64,000 bases of DNA, from contig JARUPZ010000036.1 in NCBI GenBank assembly GCA_031213475.1, positions 2,728,001 to 2,792,000 of the forward strand. Reading direction: 5' to 3'. Numbering within the stretch: the first letter of the stretch is position 1; each line of letters starts with the position of its first letter. Made by a program: the position numbers and the translations under genes. Of the stretch, positions 59,201 through 64,000 are shown in pieces. The stretch is from Nereocystis luetkeana (Eukaryota; Sar; Phaeophyceae; Laminariales; Laminariaceae). The notes under the pieces were generated by a model. The model was not told the DNA's origin, did not search any database, and saw only the letters and a list, made by a program, of their open reading frames with translations.

Positions 59201-61390
59201 ATATCTAGCCGACGCGGTCTATCAAAGAGGTAGCATGTTTCCGCAAACTATTCTTCTGAGTGACAGGATTCCTTAACCCAAAATCGTCGGAAGGACCAAT
59301 CTTGTTTCGAAAAATGACGCTTTCGTCTGCTTGGCCATTGGATTATTCATCGGGATGCCACTTGATTTTTGCTGAAGTCGGTTTTCGGGTGAGGCATGGA
59401 GTTCCTCAAACGAGGAGCCTCATAAACGTTAGGGTGAACCTCTATAGCAGAACGCCTTAGGCCGAGAACACCTCCCATGACCTATGTACTGCTGCTGCAG
59501 GTGCCAACGAAACATATCGCGTATAACACACAAGGTTGAGTGCAGGGTAGCTCCTCCGTTCGGGAGATCCGGCAATCGAAAACGGTTCGGGCGTACAATG
59601 TTACCGCTAGCTCTACCCCTATCATGCCTAGCACGCGTCTGGCGATAACAGCGCTCTAGTGATGGCACATGCATCGCCTTCAGTCCCACCTTGGTTCTCA
59701 AGCACTCGAGCTTCATAGGAAGCACTATGGGGAGGAGCAAAATGCACCCGATCACGCCGGAACGGCCGGTGTCCGTTTCGTAAATGATGTACGCTTGGCC
59801 CCCGTACGTGAACCGGGCGCAGTGCAAGATGGTGTGCACGAAGGCGGCCACGAGAGTAAGCTGGCCGAAATCTGCCCGAACCGTGAACAACATGCGTAGA
59901 CCAGCACGTTTAGACGGTGCAGGCTCGAATACGACAAACGAGTCCACCCGCAGATCTGTGGTGTCTACTCTGTTCCACGTTTCCGGAATGGATGAACGCG
60001 TGCGTAGAAGGGTACTGTCCGCTCGCGGACAACAAACTGTCTCGCGGAATGGAAGCGAAGTATAGAGCTTGGTTTTTATACCGAACCTGCTCCCAACCAT
60101 ACGACGAGTAGCCGTGCGCACCCTTCTTTGGCGCCCACGGTACAACTACACAAGTAAGTGCCTGGGACTCGCCTCTTGAAAAATGTGGGCGTACAAAAAT
60201 CCTTGTGGAGGTTTTGAGCGGTGTGGCGAATCCCACAGCATGTCAACGATCTCGCAATTCCGTACGACAAATAAATGGCGCGCTTCACTTATCAAACGTC
60301 TCGACAAAGAGTTTCTTACGCCCGCAATGTGCGAGGGGGGGGGCGGTTCCGGCCACCTTGGCGTAGACAGCGATGCGAAGGTCAAACCTATTGTTTTTAT
60401 TAGTGAAAACGGCGGCTGCCACCCCGACCATAGTCCTGAGGTATGCGTTCATGCGCACGGATGGTACTGGCAGAGCTTTCTTGCGAACACACCGTTGGCA
60501 CGCTCGCTACACGACCGAGGGCGTCCCGCGTCAGCTTCTTTCTTACAGGTGTGTATATCGTGAGACGGCCCGAAGTCCACCACGGTCCCGAACCAAGAAT
60601 TGTGCATCAGCGAGCGCGTGGCGTAGCACTTGGAGAACATGGATATCGTCAGGCCCGAATAGAGGACCCCCGCGGAAAGTCTCGACCCCGTGAGGAGGAT
60701 CATCTCCGTCAGGGTTGACGTGCAAAGCACCCTGGCAGGACGGAGGACGGCGAAATACGGTTCGGGTTCTGGCATCATGCGTTGGTTCGGTCATGTAACC
60801 GCATTGTTCGTCGGGGGGACAGCATGCAATACATTCACCTACAGAGACTCCGTTTCAACATATTATAAACACACATGATTGGGTACGATGCACCCCGGGT
60901 ATTCCTGGCGGGGGTAGGTATCCGGGGCGACTTCGGTGCAGATGCCAGAGCTGAAACGTACTGTAGACCTGCCTATGTTCGACCGTTGTGGTCGGGGGCG
61001 GAATTTCTAAGCTGCCCGCGCGCTGCGGCAGTAGCGCCTGCCCCTAGAGCCATCCCACAGTAGGGGAGCACCAGACGTTTCTGAGCCCCTCACAATAGGA
61101 GGCAAATATCTCACTCGATACAATACTCGGGAGAAATCAGTTCGTGCCACCCGACCGGCACTTATATGCGCTAGCCCTAAAACGAATACAGAGTAAACCA
61201 ATCATCCTACCTGGTAGTTCCTCACTTAAAGAACTCACTTGGTCATAAACCTTTTTGCCAAAAAGGTGCAACCCCTACCGTGGGGTGACTCCCTAGCTCA
61301 CATTCGGGGGCATATGCTGTATCCGTTGCCATCGTAATGCAAGCGGACCCACGTGTCGGCGGCCATGTAGAGCGCTGATACTGCGGTTAC
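45244..61390 (-). CDS. NADPH oxidase / ferric reductase-family membrane flavocytochrome, 15 exons (5' incomplete)
   Basis: This family moves electrons from cytosolic NAD(P)H through FAD and two haems across a membrane, to oxygen or ferric iron. Exons (minus strand): 61390-61302, 60731-60547, 59871-59690, 57998-57853, 52871-52800, 52496-52367, 51214-51100, 50520-50466, 49718-49643, 48979-48884, about 48098-48033, 47669-47442, 46597-46505, 46166-46050, 45321-45244. All introns are GT-AG, and with the chosen start of exon 11 every phase joins; total 1,728 bases, 575 codons plus stop. The four haem histidines form HX13H and HX12H pairs. HPFS (FAD), GDWT, GAGITP (nucleotide), LLWMTRD and a C-terminal EYFGAW follow in family order. 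The NOX-like histidine spacing and the FRE-like domains leave oxidase versus ferric reductase open. The start codon and first membrane segment were not found. Exon 11's left edge is uncertain. Confidence 0.85.
45659..45792. repeat. 27-bp tandem repeat, each unit a hairpin
   Basis: Five units of CTAGTCTGTTTGCGTGCATACAGACTC type, in the last intron of the oxidase gene. AGTCTGT and ACAGACT at the ends of each unit are complementary. Frames on both strands stay open because 27 is a multiple of three. Confidence 0.9.
46050..46166 (-). CDS. Oxidase exon 14 (LVLYCG segment)
   Basis: Acceptor GCGATGCAG, donor GTGGGT, exactly 39 codons. LLPWLVLYCGANPKVEE is the V-x-x-C-G strand-turn that contacts NAD(P)H in this family; the preceding KKRGMRKSVASSPSAMTS is a basic, Ser-rich linker. 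Confidence 0.85.
46505..46597 (-). CDS. Oxidase exon 13
   Basis: Acceptor TGCTTTACAG, donor GTGAGG, exactly 31 codons: SSRLDKDQEISKTNLPKADV then NVIEACHQQQ. Both splice sites are strong and phases match on each side. It has no named motif. Confidence 0.75.
47184..47320. repeat. 33-34-bp degenerate tandem repeat
   Basis: Four units beginning AGCACCCGTAAAAG, AGCACCGATGAAAA, AGCACCCATATAAAGG and AACACCCAAACAAAGG, each ending near ATCGA/GTCGA. In the intron between oxidase exons 12 and 13. Confidence 0.75.
47442..47669 (-). CDS. Oxidase exon 12 (GRPD segment)
   Basis: Acceptor GTCATAG, donor GTGCGC (a weak match), 76 codons, phase 0 at both ends. AVGPIKLELGRPDIAAYLKE contains the G-R-P-D motif typical of the C-terminal part of ferric reductases and NOX. 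A Gly/Arg-rich insert follows. The donor was chosen by phase with exon 13. Confidence 0.8.
48033..48098 (-). CDS. Oxidase exon 11 (left edge uncertain)
   Basis: Donor GTAAGC is clear. TELVLPERFSVFNKPRST precedes it. The acceptor could be CCTAGAG at 48098 (phase 0) or TTTCCAG with exon start 48088 (needs the other exon 10 donor). The frame remains open further upstream but in a phase that does not join exon 10. Confidence 0.6.
48279..48328. repeat. (AT)n microsatellite
   Basis: About 25 AT dinucleotides, in the intron between oxidase exons 10 and 11. Confidence 0.95.
48884..48979 (-). CDS. Oxidase exon 10
   Basis: Acceptor GGAGCAG, donor GTGAGT, 32 codons in phase 0: VRKINSTVHLTGRPAADTKN then ALRRLLQPSVAD. 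A second donor (GTAAGC) a few bases on would change the phase and fit another acceptor in exon 11, so the join to exon 11 is ambiguous. Confidence 0.75.
49643..49718 (-). CDS. Oxidase exon 9 (LLWMTRD strand)
   Basis: Acceptor ATCGTAG, donor GTGTGG. FSKRKNIHLLWMTRDGGMVA then LFEQQ matches the K/R-x-V-x-L-x-W-x-x-R-D strand of the NAD-binding domain. One base completes the split Arg from exon 8; 25 full codons follow. Confidence 0.9.
49763..49785. repeat. 23-base G run
   Basis: Uninterrupted G tract in the intron just upstream of oxidase exon 9. One of many long G/C runs in the window (3325, 8457, 33443, 38909, 39552). Confidence 0.9.
50466..50520 (-). CDS. Oxidase exon 8 (NAD(P)H-binding GxGxxP)
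   Basis: 55 bases between GCGCAG and GTGAGC. Encodes VLVCTGAGITPAVSIIE; GAGITP is the canonical dinucleotide-binding glycine motif. The Val codon is split with exon 7 and an Arg codon with exon 9. Confidence 0.93.
51100..51214 (-). CDS. Oxidase exon 7 (GDWT segment)
   Basis: Acceptor CTTCTGGTAG, donor GTAAGC. VGDWTQELFRLGLDQPRLPL starts with the GDWT common in the family; SIYYDN ends it just before the nucleotide-binding strand. The GPYG/GPFG turn usual in this position is not conserved (ITAAQPS). Confidence 0.9.
51838..52020. mobile_element. Foldback-family single arm
   Basis: TTGACATCCCGCACAAACC ... CTTCAATCCTAGGGAATTAC ... GACAGGTACGACATACCC matches the right arm at 8923-9095. In the intron between oxidase exons 6 and 7. 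No second arm is seen nearby. Confidence 0.6.
52191..52210. repeat. Short interstitial telomere-like tract
   Basis: AATCCTAACCCTAACCCTAA, three CCCTAA-type units inside an oxidase intron. A related GGGTTAGGGTTA lies at the right edge of the window (63966-63977). Confidence 0.7.
52367..52496 (-). CDS. Oxidase exon 6 (FAD-binding HPF motif)
   Basis: Acceptor GTACACCAG, donor GTGAGT. GYTFKAGSYIYVNSP then NRNEWHPFSIIQHPG: the EWHPFS segment is the FAD isoalloxazine/ribityl-binding motif (HPFT in most relatives). Ends RATFYAEA in phase 0. Confidence 0.93.
52800..52871 (-). CDS. Oxidase exon 5 (start of FAD domain)
   Basis: Acceptor CTCGGCCAG, donor GTAAGT. Encodes TFLVDNPLFEAVGRGTMVTI then DLP, the first strands of the ferredoxin-reductase-like FAD-binding barrel. 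One base at its start completes the Gln codon opened in exon 4. Confidence 0.85.
53235..53560 (-). mobile_element. tRNA-derived SINE in the long oxidase intron
   Basis: The minus-strand head (53553-53478) has an A-box-like TGGCGTGGTGGGTGG and a B-box-like GTGGGTTCGAGTCTCAC, a 5-bp T-arm stem. The body carries the reverse complement of GGTACGTGCCTTTCTTTCAT and ATTTTCTGGACAAGCCGTGG. The tail ends at an (AT)n tract, 53197-53232. Same orientation as the host gene. Closest to the copy at 43335. Confidence 0.75.
53790..54020. repeat. Dispersed ~230-bp intronic repeat, copy 1
   Basis: GGTAGCACATTTCCGC, GGGGTTCCTTGATCCCAATC, TCAGTTTTCGGGTGAGG, GGAGCCTCTGAAAATTTAGGG and AGAACGCCTCA recur in the same order at 59200-59455. 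No ORF and no clear terminal inverted repeats; a partly decayed third copy starts near 58950. Confidence 0.65.
54946..55051. mobile_element. MITE family 1 (first of a tandem pair)
   Basis: ATTACGGGGGACCATAGTTA to TTTACTGTGGTCCCCCGTAA. Four bases later a second copy begins in the opposite internal orientation. In the long oxidase intron. Confidence 0.85.
55056..55175. mobile_element. MITE family 1 (second of a tandem pair)
   Basis: ATTACGGGGGACCACAGTAA to TTAACTATCATTCCCCGTA. The interior (AAAAAAAGTTAAAATATATA, GGTTTTTGTGTAGACAACAGG) is reversed relative to the first copy, so the pair could form a larger hairpin. Confidence 0.85.
55960..56155. repeat. GTGATCCACTAG tandem repeat
   Basis: Units of about 45-55 bases, each with GTGATCCACTAG, CCCGGTGATCCRCC and a CATTTCTC-like spacer, four copies with size variation. 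In the long oxidase intron. Confidence 0.85.
57853..57998 (-). CDS. Oxidase exon 4 (second haem pair, HX12H)
   Basis: Donor GTGAGT. RLHMLLLPLMVALCFHS has two His 13 residues apart, the second haem pair with NOX-type spacing. VGFIIILWYTLDRVYFTTK, a membrane helix ending in the family's L-D-R-x-Y, follows. It is followed by a 4,981-base intron, the longest in the gene. Confidence 0.92.
59200..59455. repeat. Dispersed ~230-bp intronic repeat, copy 2
   Basis: GGTAGCATGTTTCCGC, ACAGGATTCCTTAACCCAAA, TCGGTTTTCGGGTGAGG, GGAGCCTCATAAACGTTAGGG and AGAACGCCTTA match 53790-54020. In the intron between oxidase exons 3 and 4. Confidence 0.65.
59690..59871 (-). CDS. Oxidase exon 3 (haem helix, HX13H)
   Basis: Acceptor TTCGGGCAG, donor GTGGGA. 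FGQLTLVAAFVHTILHCARF places a His exactly 14 residues after the exon 2 His. It continues with TGRSGVIGCILLLPIVLPM, the next membrane segment, and CLRTK. 182 bases: two complete a split Tyr codon, then 60 full codons. Confidence 0.9.
60547..60731 (-). CDS. Oxidase exon 2 (membrane segment, first haem His)
   Basis: Acceptor CCTGCCAG, donor GTAAGA. Encodes LLTGSRLSAGVLYSGLTISM, a membrane helix, and FSKCYATRSLMHNSW, then VVDFGPSHDIHT. The last His is the first ligand of the HX13H pair completed in exon 3. Similar to the loop before the haem helix in NOX and ferric reductases. Confidence 0.85.
61302..61390 (-). CDS. Oxidase exon 1 (first one found)
   Basis: Follows a good acceptor (TTGATTTCAG) and ends before GTGAGC. 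It encodes 29 codons, including VTAVSALYMAADTWVRLHY, plus two bases; the next exon supplies the third, making Met. The reading phase into exon 2 is what supports it, as it carries no family motif. An upstream exon ending in phase 0 is needed and was not identified. Confidence 0.55.
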
Positions 61391-62870
61391 CTGAAATCAA
61401 ATTATCGCAGGAATACAGAGGAGCAAGATGAATCGACAGGGAACAGGTTCGTGTATGAGTCGACGGATGTGCTCGAGATCGAGGACTGCTTGACGATTGC
61501 TGCAGAGTTATCGATTAGCTCTTGTTGTAGTTCCTGCTCCCATACCGGCTCGCCGGCGCGAATCCGGTGCCCCCGAAAACCTACAATTGCTGGACGGTAA
61601 TACAAGCTGGTATATCACATTCATCGCAGCACAAAGATTATAATGACGACTTGATTTGTGGGGGGGAAAAGGCTACCACCCATGCGGGTAGTGCAATGTC
61701 CTCATGCTGTACCCTGGCGAAGATCCCATTAGTTGTTGTTGTTGTTCTCACATTCACGCTCTGACGAAGGAGTCCGTGGTCACACAAAGGTGCTGGAGCC
61801 CTAGGAAGATCCGAAAAACGACAAAACAAAACGAAATTCGGCGGCCTAAAAATACACGAGACGAAGAAAGCGCACACAAGATAAAACCAATGTGTAAACT
61901 GAACTAACGTGGCCGCGGGTATATCCTCTCAACTAAAACATAAAACAGAGCATCCCCATTCCCACCACTAAAGAAGTTGTGGGTGCTGACTACAGCGGCT
62001 GCTGTCTGGGATGCTGCCTGCACCGTACGAAACGCAAAGTAGTCGTGAACACGAAAGAGGAACACACCTGCCTGCTATCTGGAGTGCTGTCAGAGTGAAG
62101 ACTCGCGGATATATAGGCAGTGAAAAAGGAACAAACGAACCTTACTACAACACGAATATCAACGATCGCCATCTCTTCCTGGGCTGTCTGATACAAAAAA
62201 AGTGCAGCACAGCAGCTATGACACCACGTCCTTGATAATTGCGTGGGTTATCCCCCATGAAGGGTATACAACTCGTTGAACTGCACAAAGACCAGTGACG
62301 TTAATAACAAGTGGATACTATTCTGCCTCGTGAAAAACAAAAGCAGGAAAAAACAAACTTTGACTGGTTCTCTCGTGATGATAGTGTGCGCGCAGATCAT
62401 GGGTCTCCGTGCACCGTCTTCCTGCCGCTCTTCATGGCCGCCTCATCTCCTTGGCCCGATCCGCCCGCTCATTTGCACGTGCTCTCGTTGCCACTCCCTT
62501 CCTGTCGGTTCCCTTTCTCCGCCATCCTGAAAAACAAAATGCTCCTCGCACTTGCGGTTCTGATCTGAAAAATTAAAAATTCTCGCGCAGGGGGAGGTCA
62601 ATCCGTCTCTTCCCCGCACATCGACGATCAGTCTCCCTCCTACCCCGTCGTCGAATCCAGCCTCCTACCGGGGCAATAGACTGTGCCGTAGTGTGGCCTG
62701 TGGTGGCGCCTGCCTCCGCGCACGGACACCCCGATTGGGCATTGCTGCTTTGCCGTAGCTGCCTAACAAAAGACGCCTGACGCACCACGTACGACCCAAC
62801 TCTACTGCCGCCTGAGCCTCGCGGCCACAGGCAGCAGCAAGAAGGTATCACTCCTTGAGGGTGAGTCCGG
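61391..62870. other. Upstream of the oxidase; 5' exons not resolved
   Basis: The oxidase must begin here or further right. A minus-strand frame (61605-61402; EPVWEQELQQELIDNSAAIV, then KQSSISSTSVDSYTN) looks protein-like and lies just before exon 1, but I found no convincing donor joining them. A Ser/Arg-rich frame at 62573-62851 has no motif. Confidence 0.3.
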
Positions 62871-62876
62871 CCTTAC

Positions 62877-63175
62877 ACCCGCCAGAAAGACCTACCCCAC
62901 TCGCTATTAGCCTGATAGGGCATGCCTCGCAGCATTCCTTGCCGAGGCAGCGAGGGGAACGGAGGTGTCTATGATATTATTTGTATCTGGGGGGGGGGAT
63001 GATATACGAGGACGTTCGCAATCACCCCCGCCAGAAAGACCTACCCCGCTCGCTATAAGCCTGATAGGGCATGCCTTGCAGTATTCCTTTCCGAGGCAGC
63101 GAGGGGAACGGAGGTGTCTATGATATTATGTGTATCTGGGGGGCGGGATGATATACGAGGACGTTCGCAATCACC
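62877..63175. repeat. ~150-bp tandem duplication
   Basis: ACCCGCCAGAAAGACCTACC through GGACGTTCGCAATCACCC occurs twice in a row (about 62877-63026 and 63027-63175) with only a few differences, including the length of a G run. No coding content recognised. Confidence 0.9.
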
Positions 63176-63317
63176 CTTCCACACATTTGTAAATCGTGGA
63201 ACGGGAATCCGGGGGCTTTTTGCAGGAATGCGTTGTGTCGGGAGGTATTGTTGTGCCTAGGTGAAGGGGATATACATGCCCCCAGACTCTCCTTGTAGTT
63301 CGTCGCAATCGTCTATT

Positions 63318-63424
63318 ATTACGGGGGGCCATAGTTAACAGGACCAAATATTGTTAGAAAAAATGGTTAAACATATAGTTTTTTATGTGTGCCATAGGTC
63401 CTGTTAACTATGGTCCCCCGTAAT
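63318..63424. mobile_element. MITE family 1
   Basis: ATTACGGGGGGCCATAGTTA to TTAACTATGGTCCCCCGTAAT, 107 bases with nearly perfect inverted ends. Flanked by TATT and ATTAG, so a TA-type target duplication is possible. Confidence 0.88.
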
Positions 63425-64000
63425 ATTAGACTCTTGAAGTGGCACGGCCGGGAAGTACGTTATCGTGAGGACTCCGGCCAGACATTTGTGATCACTCCGC
63501 AATCGATGCCAGGAAAATATCACGTGGTATCTCGGACAGCAGACGGGGTAATACTCATGGTTTCCGTGCCGAAGCGTTGAAAAACCGGCGTCCGCGCCAC
63601 AGCTAGTCACTCGTCGGTGTCCTCGCAAACACCAGGCATAGAGTACTTACTGTAGAGATATGGCATGAAATCGCCTTGCACAGATTATCGCTGTGGAGCT
63701 ATCTTGAAGTAAGTAATATGTACCCGCTCAAACGTTTCAAGGTGGTATACCAACGGGCATGATGTTGATGAGGGTTCGATACTCGTTTGTTAACCGGACG
63801 CTGACGCCTGCTAAGCACTTTCGATGGCAGAAACAATAATACCAGGTTGGTACAGTGCTGCAATAATACCGTTTTGCATGACTAACCGACAAAATACCTA
63901 CGGCAAGAGCGTGCAGGTGTATTTCTAGGATCCTTGACCAGCGCTGACCTATGGGGTGGGGGTGGGGGTTAGGGTTATTGTTACGGAGGACCGTCTTTAT
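63425..64000. other. Non-coding right edge
   Basis: No gene seen. It ends with a G-rich stretch and a short GGGTTAGGGTTA at 63966-63977. Confidence 0.4.

Noticed and set aside
60377..60450. Candidate exon reading TMVGVAAAVFT after a CTCAG acceptor
   Set aside because: It cannot join exon 2 in phase without a stop, while exon 2 to exon 3 gives a correct HX13H helix.

Overview
This is a repeat-rich stretch of a eukaryotic nuclear genome. The evidence is a 15-exon gene with GT-AG introns, spliced gene fragments, an APE-type LINE, tRNA-derived SINEs, MITEs, tyrosine-recombinase (YR) retrotransposons, a satellite with higher-order structure and interstitial TTAGGG-type tracts. Intron density and the transposon mix would suit a large stramenopile genome such as a brown alga. 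That assignment is a guess; no marker gene here fixes it.

Layout. 1-12.9 kb: no convincing host gene; TTAA-flanked MITEs, a second MITE family with ATTACGGGGGACC ends, SINE pieces, and a LINE (about 4.01-7.99 kb) with endonuclease and reverse transcriptase, broken by two frameshifts and a stop. 12.9-14.5 kb: a minus-strand hypothetical gene in at least four exons, with a telomere-like tract inside the first. 15-20.9 kb: SINEs, MITEs and AT-rich sequence. 20.98-30.54 kb: a minus-strand YR retrotransposon of the Ngaro/PAT layout (terminal repeat - ORFs - split repeats). It has gag-like and recombinase remnants but no recognisable reverse transcriptase, and its leader holds a 3.9-kb array of a ~160-bp satellite. 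31.3-33.4 kb: Copia gag and integrase remnants, then a 36-bp GC-rich minisatellite (33.4-34.7 kb). 34.9-39.8 kb: a plus-strand YR retrotransposon with RT, RNase H-like and recombinase remnants. 40-45.2 kb: mostly non-coding, one MITE and one SINE.

45.2-61.4 kb is the main host locus: a minus-strand NADPH oxidase/ferric reductase-family gene that I assembled from 15 exons by splice sites, reading phase and family motifs. The visible coding sequence is 1,728 bases (575 codons plus stop) and the N-terminus is incomplete. The exons encode paired haem histidines (HX13H and HX12H), an FAD-binding HPF motif, a GxGxxP nucleotide-binding motif and a C-terminal E-Y-F-G-A-W. Most of the gene's length is introns full of SINE, MITE and tandem repeats. 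61.4-64 kb: a 150-bp tandem duplication and one more MITE.

The genes do not form an operon. The unit of interest is one large host redox gene next to several generations of mobile elements, some nested or carrying satellite arrays. All exon boundaries are my reading of the sequence and need transcript support.
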